From assembly GCA_947683625.1 (NCBI GenBank), contig CANTUR010000945.1, forward strand, positions 186,001 through 250,000: a stretch of DNA of 64,000 nt. The letters run 5' to 3'. The translations under genes were made by a program, and so were the position numbers. Under the pieces are notes generated by a model. The model searched no databases, had not been told where the DNA came from, and saw only the letters and a program-made list of their open reading frames with translations. Shown here piece after piece: positions 32,710-45,221 of this stretch. The stretch comes from Mallotus nudiflorus. Lineage: Eukaryota; Streptophyta; Magnoliopsida; Malpighiales; Euphorbiaceae. Each line of letters begins with the position of its first letter. Position 1 is the stretch's first letter.

Positions 32710-35700
32710 CGACAAATGATCATCCCAGCTACCTCCCAAATCCAAGACACATATCCTCAACATATCTTCTAGTGTTTGGATCGTCCTCTCAGACTGACCG
32801 TCTGTCTGAGGATGAAAAGCAGTACTGAAATCCAACCTAGTGCCCATCGCTTCCTGCAACTTCTGCCAAAAACGAGAAGTAAACACCGAACCTCTGTCTG
32901 ACACAATGGACACAGGTACTCCATGAAGGCACACAATATGCTTCACGTACAACTTCGCCAATCTAGCAACTGAATATGTGGCTTTCACAGGTAAGAAATG
33001 TGCAGACTTCATCAATCTGTCTACAATCACCCAGATGGAATCGTATCCATCCTTCGAACGAGGTAAACCGACCACAAAATCCATAGCTATCCTTTCCCAC
33101 TTCCACTCGGGAATAGGAAGAGGCTGAAGCTTCCCAGAAGGCTTCTGATGTTCGGCTTTCACTTGCTGACACGTCAAGCACTTAGCAACATAATCAGCAA
33201 CATCCTTCTTCAATCCATCCCACCAGTATAAATCTCTGATACTGTGGTACATCTTAGTAACACCTGGATGAACGCTGTAGGCTGTAGAATGTGCTTCCTC
33301 TAAAATATCCTCTCTCAAATCATCCACATCAAGAACACACAATCTACCACTGATCCACAACACACCATCATCATCGAGTGTGAAATCAGTGAACTTCCCT
33401 ACTCTGACATTCTCTGCAAGCTCTTCTAGAATAGGATCTCGGCTCTGAGCTGCTTTAATCCTATCCCTTAGCACAGATCGCACTTTAAACTGAGCTAACA
33501 GTCCACCTGATCTACTAATCTTCATCATCAGACCTTGATCCACCATCAAATGCAACTCCTGGATCAATGGTCTCCTCTCAACACCGATGTGAGCAAGACT
33601 ACCTGAGGACTTCCTACTCAAGGCATCTGCTACCACATTAGCTTTACCCGGATGGTAAAGAATCTCGCAATCATAATCCTTCAACAATTCCAACCATCTT
33701 CTCTGCCTCAGATTCAAATCTTGCTGCTGGAAAATGTACTTAAGGCTCTTGTGGTCAGTAAATATCTCATAAGTCACCCCGTACAGATAATGTCTCCAAA
33801 TCTTCAGAGCAAAGATCACTGCAGCCATCTCCAGATCATGTGTAGGATAGTTCTGCTCATGCTTCTTCAACTGCCTCGAAGCATAGGCTATCACCCTTCC
33901 ATTCTGCATCAACACACAACCAAGACCAATTCTAGAGGCATCACAGTAAACTGTGAACTTATCCACACTATTAGGCAAAGCTAATACTGGCGCTGTGGTC
34001 AACTTCTCCTTCAATAACTGAAAACTATTCTCACAAGCTTCTGACCACTCGAATCTAACATTCTTCTGAGTCAAGCGAGTCATAGGGGCTGCTATCCTGG
34101 AAAAATCCTGCACAAACCGCCTATAATACCCGGCTAAACCCAGAAAACTCCGAATCTCCGTGACCGAAGTAGGTCTAGGCCACTCAGATACTGCCTCAAT
34201 CTTCTGTGGATCAACCTGAATACCTTCTTTAGACACTACGTGTCCAAGAAAAGAAACACTCTCCATCCAGAAATCACACTTCGAGAATTTAGCATAAAGC
34301 TGATGATCTCTCAGTGTCTGTAGTACAATCCTCAAGTGATATACATGCTCTTCCATACTCCTCGAATATACTAGTATATCATCAATGAAGACTACCACAA
34401 ACTGATCCACATACGGTCTGAATACTCTGTTCATCAGGTCCATAAAAGCTGCTGGTGCATTAGTCAAACCAAAAGACATCACCAGAAACTTATAATGACC
34501 ATATCGAGTATGGAATGCTGTCTTAGGAATATCGGATTCACTGATCCGCAGCTGATGATAACCCGACCTCAAGTCGACTTTAGAAAAGAACTGTGCACCT
34601 TGTAACTGATCAAATAAATCATCTATCCTCGGGAGAGGATACTTGTTCTTCACTGTCACCTTGTTCAACTCTCTGTAGTCAATGCACAGTCTCAGGGTAC
34701 CATCCTTCTTCTTCACAAACAAGACTGGTGCACCCCAAGGAGAAACACTAGGTCTGATAAAACCCTTCTCCAACAACTCTTGCAACTGCTCCTTCAACTC
34801 TCTCAACTCTGCAGGAGCCATACGATAGGGTGGCATAGATATAGGAGTAGTACCTGGGACCACATCTATACAGAACTCAATCTCTCTGTGAGGTGGTAAA
34901 CCTGGTAACTCCTCGGGAAAAACATCAGGAAACTCACAAGCAACCGGAACATCTGTGAGTGACAACTTCTCCACTGACGTATCCCTAACCAATGCCAAAA
35001 ACCCCTGACAACCTTTCCTCAACAACTTCCTAGCTGCAATAGCCGAAATAAGATTCTGAGGTGCTGAACTCCTATCACCAACAAACTTAAATTCTACTTC
35101 ACCAGGAATTCTGAAAATCACCTCCTTATTCCTGCAATCAACCAAGGCAAAGTGCTGAGATAACCAATCCATTCCCAAAATAACATCAAACTCCATCACA
35201 TCCAACAAAATCAAATCGGCGGATAATTCTCTATCTCCCACGAGAACTGGACAACCAGAAAGAACAATATCGGCGTCTAAGGAATCGCTCAGAGGAGTGG
35301 CAACAGGCAAAGGAAAAGCCATCCTCGAAGCTTGCCAACAAGATTTAGAAGCAAAAACAGGAGAAACAAACGAATGCGTGGCACCCGAATCAAACAAAAC
35401 CAAAGCATCCAGGTAACAAAAAGAAAGAATACCTGCCACGACTGCATTAGATGCCTGAGCATCCTGCTGAGTCAGATGAAAAACTATGGCCTGACCTCGA
35501 CCTCCCTGCTGACTGGTAGAAGCCTGACCAACACCTCTGGCACCTCCTCTAGTACCTCTACCACGACTCTGCTATGGAACAAACTGAGCAGAACTCTGAT
35601 GCTGGGCTGGTGGCAACTGAAATGGCACGGGTGCTGCACTAGCAATCGACTGCTGTGGGAATCGTGAAATCTGCTGCTGCTGATATCCGGAATAAGGACA

Positions 35701-36792
35701 CGATCTGGCAAAATGTCCTGTCTGTCCGCATCTAAAACATGTCAGTGGTGTCAGATAACACGGTCCCTGATGGACTCTACCACAAGTCTGACAAACACTG
35801 GCCGCTGATCCAGAACTACGACCACTGCTGCTGCTCGAAGCACCTGACCCAAATCTGAACGATCTACGCTGACCTCCACGGCCATGTCTACTGCTCCGAT
35901 GCACTCGCTGCTGCTGTCTCTAACTCTGCTGAGTCGAACCTCGCTGCTGACTACTCGAACCAACATGAAAACTCGAATATGGAGTAGCCTGCAATCCACT
36001 CGACTGAACTCCCAACTGGTAATAATCAGGCATCGCTCCCTGCCTAACTAACCTCAGCTCGATCTCCTTAGCTAGCTCAATCACAGACTCCAGAGTAAGA
36101 CCTGCTGTGGGCATACCAGCAAAAGCTGAACCCAAACCAGTGACATACGTAGTAATAGCGAAATACTGATCTCGCATCAGATCCTCAGCATATCTACCCA
36201 GACGAAGAAACTCTCGGGTATACTCCTCTACAGATCGATCTCCACGAGAAATACTGGTCAGACGAAGACGATAGCTCAAACGAAGAGGCTCTGGATAAAA
36301 TCTCCTCATGAATCGCTCTCGAAACTGAGCCCAGGTCATCGTCATCATATAGGGCTAGATCATCTGAATGAACCAATCTAGAGCTGGTCCCTCAATAGAT
36401 AACTCAACGATCATGATCCGCTGGTACTCAGTATGAGCAGTCCGAGTCCTAGTCTCAATCGCATGCAGAAAATCTAAAGGATCAGAAGTACCATCAAAAG
36501 CAATCCTGCCAACTCTGGCATAGAACAAAGCTGCCTCAGGGTCAGACATACCCTGCTGATAGGCAGGCTGAACAGGCTGAACAATTAGAGGAACAGGAAC
36601 ATCAAACTCAGGCTCAACAGGCTCCTCATCCTGTAACTCTCTCTGCCTACGGCGACCTGCCGCTCCTCGAGGTCTACCTCTGCCACGACCTCTACGTCTA
36701 ATTGGCTGCTCAGGAGGTAAAACCTTATCCTGAAAAGACTCATCATCCTCGGCCTCAACGACCGGTGGAGCGACACGCGCTCGCCTCCTCAT
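32710..36792 (-). pseudogene. Del/Tekay-type gag-pol polyprotein, nearly open but with three TAG codons and a deleted 3' end
   Basis: One reading frame runs from ATG 36792 to the deletion junction. It is broken only by TAG at 36355-36357, 35920-35922 and 35572-35574, all in gag. Gag begins with an Arg/Pro-rich part, then the capsid (FDGTSDPLDFLHAI, MTWAQFRERFMRRFYPE). A zinc knuckle CFRCGQTGHFARSC follows. Protease is VLFDSGATHSFVS with ILGMDWL. RT includes LCIDYRELNKVTVKNKYPLP and the catalytic VVFIDDILVYS. RNase H includes TVYCDASRIGLGCVLMQ. Integrase has the HHCC finger (TCQQVKAEHQKP), MDFVVGLP, VSDRGSVF and the catalytic Glu in DGQSERTIQ. It stops after GGSWDDHL. The chromodomain end of integrase is lost in the deletion. 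Confidence 0.93.
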
Positions 36793-36990
36793 TCTAAAAA
36801 GACAAACGGAAAGATTCAGACAAAACAGACAACGGAGGAATAACGCTGAAAACTACAGCAAGGAATACTCATCAAGACATACTCGAACCTAATACACTGC
36901 AGTAGTCCAACAGAAAACACAACTTTAAAACTAGGGCCACAACTCACATAACTAAGCCCTGACACAGAACTCCACTCTGATACGAACTTC

Positions 36991-37002
36991 GCTCTGATAC
37001 CA
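36991..37002 (-). other. Primer binding site of the Del/Tekay element (initiator tRNA-Met type)
   Basis: On the minus strand the bases read TGGTATCAGAGC, the standard plant tRNA-iMet PBS. Four bases separate it from the LTR edge at 37007. Confidence 0.85.
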
Positions 37003-37006
37003 ACTT

Positions 37007-40000
37007 TGTCACGACCCAAAACAGGGGCCATGACCGGCGCTAGGGAACGGGAATTCTTTCGAATCCGGAACCCGTAGCAAGCCTAAAAATAAAATAAAGC
37101 ATGCCATAATAACAATAAAAATATAATATGCAGCGGAAATAAAAATCATAATATCATTTTTCCATATCAACTGGATTTAAACTAAATCTCATCTCATCAC
37201 ATAGATGTATATAATCTTTAATACAAATCCAGTTTCAATATAATACATCTCTTTAAAATAAAGTACATAAAATCCCATACTTTAATTCACAACTACTGTA
37301 GTGTCTAGATAAAATAAATAAGACTTAAGTAGACAATTTACATAAAGAAGCCGGGGCGGAAGAAATCCGGCGTATCGACCTGCTACTGAGGTCTGAGGAA
37401 GTTGACTCTCCTGAAAAATAGTCAACGGAGGGGAGTCAGACCTCACTGAGTGAATTACTATAATATATATACATACACACTAAGTGATAATGCATACAGT
37501 CAACAGTATATATATAATATGTATATATACAGGCAAATTCATACAGATGCAGAAAAATCATTTTTATATATTTTACTGAAAAATCCCAGTTTATGAAGGA
37601 TCACATAGAACCCTAGAATGTCGTAACCTCAGAAAATAGTGTTAAACAACACTCTGGCCATACAGGCTCACTTATACCAAATATATCCACTTAATCCATT
37701 TAGACAGTAGACTGGCCCCGAGACACTAAGTCAACCGAGCTCCAGCAGTCTGACTGCCAGTGTGATTGGCCCCGAGACACTTGGTCAACCGAGCTCCAGC
37801 AATCACACCCACAAACCACATCTCACATATCAATAATCATATCAAACCAATATCCACAAATAGTTAGTAACATAGCCTAAAGCTATAGGCGTATCGATAC
37901 GTACTCGGTCCTAGTGCTGCCCACTAGGTAGCACGTTCTATTGATATCCTTCATTAATAATATAAATCATTCATTCACAATAAATGATGCATGAATGTAA
38001 ATGAAACAACAATATAAACCATATATATACCGAAAATATACCAAACATAAACCAGGTATATTTTGAGTATATATATGTCAAATAAATCCAATCAAATCAT
38101 GAATTAAACTAAAAATATATTTAAAAACATTTTAAATATATTTTATTAACAAAACATGTATATAATTTATTATATACCAAAAATATACTTGAATATAAAT
38201 CACATTATTTATGCATATTCAGTCAAAATAAAACATGCATTTTCTAAATCATGCATCCTAAGCATATATATATAATATAGTAACTCACCTAATGCGCTCC
38301 ACGAGACAGGTCCGACGGGTCTGGTCCACTAGCCCTCGGTCTCGGCGCAACTAAACAAGCAATAAATAACCGATATTAGAATAAACCTAACAGAAATCCT
38401 AGAATTCAATCTAGAGTATTAAACACAGAATCGAAAATTAGGGTTTGACTGGATATCACGTTTTACGAGAATTCTATCGAAAATTTGGCAGAACCTCCCC
38501 TGTAAAACGGACATCTCTCTACTCAAAAGAGTAGAGCCGACCCTACAAAGAAACACACTTCGAAAAACGAGCTCAACACAATCAAAATCCCACGGTCGGA
38601 CTCCAAACTACAGTCCACCGACCGGGGTCCACAAACACAGAATAATTCCAGATATACCGAAAATATCCTTAAATCACAGAAATACATTTTATAGGTAAAA
38701 ATTACATAATTAACCTTGAAACACTGTAAAAATCGATTAAAACTCATTTTATTAGAAAAACATTATATTATGTATATTATATATATAATTGAAAATAATT
38801 CCCGAAAAATAGTTTTAATTAGTTAAAAATACTAAATAATTTGTAGAAATCATTTTTATACCTTAAATAAATATTAAAACCAATTAAATTACATTTTTAG
38901 ACAATTTAGGGTAAAATTACCAAAATACCCCTATATATATAAATATACTTAAATTACTTCAAAATTCATCAAAAATTATACAATTATCCAAAATTAACTT
39001 TCTCAACATATTTATCAATAATATCAATATTTAAACTCAATTAACCAATTAAATTCAATTTAAAACACAATTAACCTAATTTTCCAAAATCACCTAAACT
39101 TCAATAATTAAAAATAAATACTTAGAAATTCATAAAAATTCCAAATAAATTCCTATAATTCATTTCAACACCTAATTTAACCATAAACTCCAATTTCATA
39201 ATTTAAATAATTAATTTCCGAAAATTATAAAATAATATTAAAATATTCAAAAATACCCAAAAATCCAAACAATCTCCAAAAATTCTAAAAAAATTCATAC
39301 ATGAAGATTAAGCTACCAGGAACAACATTTGTGAAGGAAGTTTTCATGAATCAATCAATTTGAAGCTCAAAAAAAATCGAAAACCCTAATAGGCCGAAAT
39401 TTACAAATCGAAAACTAAGCAATTCTAGACCATTTTAGTTCAAACCAAAGCTAGAATCACACTCACCGGAGCTCAAGGAGAAGAAAGAGACCGGCGGTGT
39501 CAAAAACGGTGGCCGGAGGAGGGAGAAACGGCGGTAGCTCGACTTTCGGCCTCTTAAGCTAATTCCGGCCAAACTCGTCGGGAAAGGGGGCTGCTGGCGG
39601 CGGAGAACGGCTGGGGACGGAGGTGGCTCACCGAGAGGCACTCTGAACGGCGGCGAATGGAAGTTACAGACGGTGGAGGTGGGAGTCGCGTCCGGAGAAG
39701 AAGAAGAGAAGGGAGGGGCAAAAGTGTAATTTGGCAATTCTTTTGATTTTTGATGTATATATGTATATATATATACTTTATACTTTATATTAAAATAATA
39801 TTAAATTACACACATCAAATATACACCACACACATAAAAATATTAATATTTTAATAATTTATACCAAATAAAATTAATTAAATAACAATTAAAACAATTA
39901 AATACTTAATAAAATATTAGGGTATAATAAACCCTAATTAAATACATATACACACACATGCTTTATTTAATAATTTAAAAATATGTATGAGTTCATGCAA

Positions 40001-40230
40001 GTCTGTAAATACATCTAAAATAATTAATAATAAATTGTTTACGTAAAAATTTCCCCGAAAATGCAAGTCCCGGGAAAATTTTACGTAAAACACTGTAAAT
40101 AATATACCGTAATTAAAATAGGTTTTAAATACATATTAACTCGTAAAAATATCACATATATATTCAAAATTATTGACACTCCATATCCCGGTACAGTGTA
40201 AAAATATTTTTAAAAACACGGGATATTACA
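37007..40230 (-). repeat. 5' LTR of the Del/Tekay-type element
   Basis: 3224 bases, collinear with the solo LTR at 4612-7806. It contains the same 54-bp direct repeat (GGCCCCGAGACACT, about 37712-37810) and the same CGACCGGGGTCCAC block. The end next to the PBS is TGTCACGACCC and the outer end is GGGATATTACA. Confidence 0.93.
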
Positions 40231-40750
40231 ACATCGTTAGACGTCCCACAGGGAATATAATGAAATTCATTATTGCTAGACATTCCATAGGAACTATAGT
40301 AAGTTTTCAAGTTATCATCACTAAACGTCCCACAGGGAATATAGTGTGCATCGTTAGACGTCCCATAGGGAATATAACGAAATTCATTAGTGTTAGACGT
40401 TCCACAGGAGCTATAATAAGTTTTCAATTTATCATCACTAGACATCCTACAGGGAATATAGTGTGCATCGTTAGATGTCCCACAGGGAATATAACGAAAA
40501 TCATCAGTGCTAGACATTCCACAGGAACTATAGCAAATTTTCAATTCAACTTCACTAGATGTCCCACAGGGAATATAGTATGCATCGTTAGATGTCCCAC
40601 AGGGAATATAACAAAATTCATCATTGGTAGACGTTTCGCAAGAACTATAGCAAGTTTTTTATTTATCATCGCTAAACATTCCACAGGGAATATAGCGAAA
40701 CTCATTTGCACAAAGTCCATTAGACGTTCAGTAAGAAATATAGTGAGACT
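40231..40750 (+). repeat. 117-bp tandem array (three 39-base subunits) of element C, right part
   Basis: Units starting TCGTTAGACGTCCCACAGGG begin at 40234, 40351, 40468 and 40585, exactly 117 bases apart. Each unit holds three diverged subunits averaging 39 bases with a common core (GACGTTCCACAGGAACTATA or GACGTCCCACAGGGAATATA). Because 117 and 39 are multiples of three, long frames stay open on both strands. These frames are repeats, not recognised proteins. The array ends with a degenerate unit near 40750. Confidence 0.93.
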
Positions 40751-40897
40751 TGTCAAACATCATACCTTGCTCAATAATTTGAGCATTAATCTATCATTTA
40801 GGATACAATCAAGTGTACTAATTTCTTTCATTCGAAATTGTGTGCTTCTATTGCTTTACCGCAATTTATCAAGCAAATAGAGACAAAGGGGGGCAAC
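40751..40897 (+). other. End of the element C internal region with polypurine tract
   Basis: The bases AGAGACAAAGGGGGGCAAC (40879-40897) directly precede the 3' LTR. The purine part AGACAAAGGGGGG is the likely plus-strand primer. Confidence 0.8.
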
Positions 40898-42947
40898 TGT
40901 AAGCACCCAATTTTTGGATACAATTGTGCACAATTGTGACGTAAGCTCCTATGATGAAATTCATTAAAAAATTGAACTTGGTTGTCGATTTTTTGGACTT
41001 TAAGGACTAAATTGCTACATTTTTAGGATTTGATTACAAATAAGTCAATTTTTTAGGGTTCTTTTGGTAATTAAAAGTAAAAAAAAAATTAAAATTAGGA
41101 TCAACATTTAAGATGCTGATTGACATTAGTGTAATACCGATCGGCATTACATAATGCCAACACGTAAAAGTCTTATTTTTTAATTTTTTGCAGTGTTTTG
41201 ATTGGTTAAAAATTGAATTTTTATTGTTAGTTCTATTTGAAATTTTTTTGATGTATTCTAAACATTTAAAAATCAAATCTTATCACTCTGTTTTGGAGAG
41301 ATAAGTTTATTCCTCCAAAGGAGGAAGTTAGTATGCAGGTAGACTTTGCATTTAAAAGCAGAGTCTGTATGCATGCGAGGGGGGAATTTTTTAGGAGGAT
41401 TTTTTACTCATAGAGAGACCGAGAGAAACACACACACACAGATACTAAGAAACTTGACTGCGCAAAAAACCCTAAAATCCAAAACGCTACTGAGAACGTC
41501 TTTTTTAGTCCAGAATCAATAATTATTCAATTTCAACAGTGATAATCCAATCTGAGGGGCTAAAAAGGGCATTTGCACAGTATCTAAATTATCAGTGTTC
41601 TTCTTCTATTTCATTCTTTTCCATTATTTTCTTTTTGTAATTTTTACTTTTATTTTTGTTATTATTTTAATTATTTAATTTCACTACTAATATGATTACT
41701 TTCATGTTTTTTTTGTTTTGATGTCTGTATGTGGATTGAGGAGGATACTGCTTGTGTTTAAACTGAACAGAAGGTCCATGGAATGCCATGGAAGAACTTG
41801 TGTTGTTTTCCAGTAGAATTTAGGGTTTTATCTTTATTTTTTCATTTTGTGTTTTGTGTAGTTATTTTAATTCATGGGTGTATAATTATTTAATTTTAAT
41901 TTTGTATTAGTTTGTAATAGCCCCAGCAGTGGGAATAGTAAAAGATTTAATTTTCTGCATTTAAAAATCAATTAGTAATTAGGTTCGATTAGTTAAAAAT
42001 CAAATTAAAATCAATGGTGGCAGTAGTTTAATTTAGGGTTTACATGTAATTAAATTAGGTTTTTTTAAAAATCATATGTGAATGTGTTTTGATTTGATTT
42101 TGTTATGTTTTATTGTGTGTTTTTTTTTTTATGTTTTTGGGCTTTTTATTTAGTTTTGGGCCCCAAGCCCACGTTTAGGTCTAACCCACTTAATAAATAG
42201 GCTTAAAATTGATTTAGGGTTTTAAATAATTAAAATCAACTTAGGCCCATTAGGTTAATTAGATTTTAGGCCCACTTAATTAATTAAAACTTGTTTAGAC
42301 TTAGCTCAGCCCACTTAAATTCATTTCTTTTAAAATAAATAGACCTAGGCCCACATTTCACTTAAAATAAAAACAAGTTAGACTTAGGCCTACTAATTTA
42401 ACTTTCCTTTAAAATTGAATAGACTTAAGCCCATTCCTTAGATAAACTAAAATAAATAGATCTAGGCTCACTAATTAAAAATGTAGGCCCACTTTTAGTC
42501 TCTTTCTCATTTGTAAATAAAATGTAAATCTAACTAACTTTTTAATAAAATTAACATATTTTAGACTTAGGGACAACACGATCTTAAGTGTATTTTTTAT
42601 GTGTAATTTTATTGACTAGATGCCTAGGGTTAGATGGATGTCAAATAGGGTTTAATAAAATTATATGTAATTAGAGGATGAAATAATCATTTATAAAATT
42701 ATTCTAAATGAACATGAGACTAAGAGAAGTTAGTATTTCGTATCCAGAATCTTCTAGTTGTGGTGCTAGCTTTCTTTTAGGGAATCGAGTACCACCTTTT
42801 TTATTTGTCCTAGTTATTACCGTAGGTGGCAACTCCTCATCTCCATGCCATGTCTTTGTGATAGTAGTTAGTGTGTTGTCTAATGCCCTGAGCCTCAGTG
42901 TCGCGGTTGCTAAAATCTTAGACGCACGCTAAACCCCACCGTCTACA
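40898..42947 (+). repeat. Element C 3' LTR
   Basis: Begins TGTAAGCACCCAATT and ends CACCGTCTACA. It aligns from end to end with 19042-21090. It is followed by the right GAAGG duplication and then by the resumed element B LTR (GAAAAGCTCTAAAAAAATC). Confidence 0.94.
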
Positions 42948-42952
42948 GAAGG

Positions 42953-44296
42953 GAAAAGCTCTAAAAAAATCTAGAGAGAGACGTTCTTAAGGGAAGAGTT
43001 AGAATCTAAGCAAAAGCAAGTTCACAATCCTTAGGAGAGAAAGGGGAAAAACTTGTGTCAAAGTGAAACTCATACCCAAGTGAAGATCACACTCAAAAGC
43101 ACATCTCTAAGGGTCCATTACTTTGGTAAAACTTTGCATCCAAATATACTTTTTTCATAACTTTATCATTTGTGTGTTTAGTTTGCATGTGACTAAGTTG
43201 TTAGTATACTTTAGGTATATTTCAGGTTCATTTCGTTTGTTACACTACCTCATTGATATGATCTCTTAAACTATTACATATAGTTATAATTTGGCACTTG
43301 TTGGATGCATGTGTGCTTATATTGCTTGCTTAGGGTAGAAGTTTAATTGTTTTGAGAGTTGAGCTAGATTGTTGATCAGGCGACGCCTCTTCATAGAGGC
43401 ATCATCCCTTGTCAATGAGGTGATCGTCACATTGACAGGTTAATTGACTGTTTAGCTCTTCTCCCCTCATGAAATTCTGCATAATGTTCACTTCACATGC
43501 TCTTTCCACCTTTATTCATAATCATTTCATTGTATGATGATAATTATTTCGGTTATTTGAGGGTTTCTTTAGTTAGTACCTTGAAAACTCCTTTTAGAAC
43601 ATTATTTATAAATATTGTTATGTATGATGCCGTGTTTTGTAAGAGGAAACTAACAGTATGTTATCACAGGAATTACTTGATGATCCACATCATTGAGTAG
43701 TCACTGTCAGTAGCTAATTCTTTAGGCCATTATGCTTATGTAAATAGTTTGCTACTAGTTTAATTTTGGTATGTGTATGGTTTACTTCCTGTATACTTTT
43801 CTTTTATTTTATCTACAAGCATTGTAATCCTTAATCCCTTTCCTCGTTTGATTCGAATGTATAATTGTAAATTATTACTTATTTCATTTCTTTGTTGAAT
43901 GTTGGGACTTAAAAGCATGAAATTGGATTGATGTGCAAACTTGGATTTAACTGTAAAATTTGGAAATTATCCGAAGGGAATTATAATATGTGTGGTAATA
44001 AGGAAATAATTAAATAATTAAAGGTAATAAAACACAGAACACAAACTGAGGCCAACCGTAAGGTTGGGTGAGCATTCAAACGCTCATACCCAGTTTCCAA
44101 ACTTATTCTTTGACGACGGCTTCTGGGAACCTCCGTGAAATCTAGTTATTGTATAGTGTGTCCTGACTTTTATCTAGGTGGTGACTCTATCTTTGAATAG
44201 GCCCAAGACCTATATTTTATTTTCAAGTGGGCCTCAAGCCTACACAGTGGCGTGGTCGCCAAACACTTGGGCACGCTCTAAACCCTGCCGCCTACA
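42953..44296 (+). repeat. Element B 5' LTR, second part
   Basis: Matches 57631-58976 of the 3' LTR, including TTTATTCATAATCATTTCATTG and the terminal part GACGACGGCTTCTGGGAACC. It ends CGCCTACA immediately before the PBS. Confidence 0.93.
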
Positions 44297-44297
44297 G

Positions 44298-44315
44298 TGG
44301 TGACTCCATTGGGGA
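44298..44315 (+). other. Primer binding site of element B (tRNA-Arg type)
   Basis: TGGTGACTCCATTGGGGA lies one base after the LTR end. It has the same T at position 4 as element C plus one more C-to-T change. Confidence 0.65.
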
Positions 44316-45221
44316 TAGAGAAACTGATTCTAGTATTTTTTTTTATAATTTATAATTATTTTTTATTTCTTTTACATTTTATGCATTCACTACACATTTT
44401 GCACACAATGAGCACTTCAGTCCTAAATAAACCTGATAATAGTTAGTAATTTTCACTCAAACCTGGTGGTGGAATTGATTATTGCCCCTCACGAAATATA
44501 TTAATCCATGTTGTTTGACCCTTGAGTGGGGAGATGTATATGGATGTATATCATTGTGGGAACTGAAGCCTTTTAACCCAAGACTCAAGCTCATGTAATG
44601 ACCTAGCAACTGTCCTTAGGAATTTTCCCTACATGCATGTGTGTTATGCCATATGATGGACCCTTAAAATAAATCTTGAGCCCATCAATAAGCAATCCAA
44701 GGTAAAATGGGCCCTTGTGTCCAGCAAAAGCCCATTATAAATAAACTAAGTTAATAAGGGCCTTTCATACCTATTCATAACCCATTTCAAGTGGGCCTTG
44801 ACAAGTGAGTTTATGGTGCTAAGGACCTTGGCCCATACGAAATGGACTCGGGCTTTATTTAAAGGACCTGTTACCTATTTGAATCATCTTGAGAGTTATC
44901 TTATGTACGTCGGTTTTGTTATCCCTCATTGATAATTAAAACCTAAGCCAAAAATCCTAGGGCAAGGTACTCACCATTGAATATACGTGTGGGAAAAATA
45001 AGGGTGGAAGTTTGCATGTTTAAGCTTCGCATTTTGGTTTTATGTATCTTCTTTTTGTTTTGTTTATTTATTTATTTCTTAGCTTCCCTTAAAATAAAAT
45101 GGACTTGCATATCATGCATACATCATGCATTATTCTAACATATGATTTTATAGCACTATAGATCCTTCGAGCTCATTAAGGTGGGTCCGAATTAGTTCAG
45201 GTCATTTGGTCAGAAGTGGGA
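44316..45221 (+). other. Untranslated leader of element B
   Basis: No coding sequence is supportable. The leader shares phrases with the element C leader (CCTAGGAATTTTCCC-like, ATCATGCATACATCATGCAT). Confidence 0.5.

Larger units (their letters stand above)
32691..40230 (-). mobile_element. Del/Tekay-type chromovirus, 3'-deleted, inserted in the tandem array of element C
   Basis: A minus-strand Ty3/gypsy element with the 5' LTR at 37007-40230, PBS at 36991-37002 and gag-pol 36792 down to about 32710. Both outer ends are present (TGTCACGACCC at 32691 and GGGATATTACA at 40230). They are flanked by an exact 5-bp duplication ACATC (32686-32690 and 40231-40235). Of the 3' LTR only 19 bases survive (32691-32709), fused directly to the integrase gene, so the end of pol and about 3.2 kb of LTR were deleted after insertion. 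Removing the element restores the array phrase GTGTACATCGTTAGACGTCC. Confidence 0.93.
19042..42947 (+). mobile_element. Element C: second Ogre/Tat-like LTR retrotransposon, inserted in the 5' LTR of element B
   Basis: LTRs are 19042-21090 and 40898-42947 (2049 and 2050 bases). They match along their length with scattered substitutions. The termini are TATAAGC (from TGTAAGC) and TCTACA. An exact 5-bp duplication GAAGG flanks the element (19037-19041 and 42948-42952). Without the Del insertion it would be about 16.4 kb, in the size range of Ogre-type elements. Internal order: PBS, gag, protease, RT, RNase H, second RNase H, integrase, antisense PMD gene, 117-bp tandem array, polypurine tract. 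All coding parts carry stops. Confidence 0.94.

Noticed and set aside
33652..33984. A 110-codon plus-strand frame
   Set aside because: It is the antisense shadow of the Del RNase H region.
40231..40750. A CRISPR-like array
   Set aside because: The regular spacing is a tandem satellite-type repeat without unique spacers or cas genes, in a plant nuclear setting.
40173..40880. A 235-codon plus-strand frame
   Set aside because: It starts inside the Del LTR and runs through the 117-bp array. The open frame follows from a repeat length divisible by three, and no protein family is recognised.
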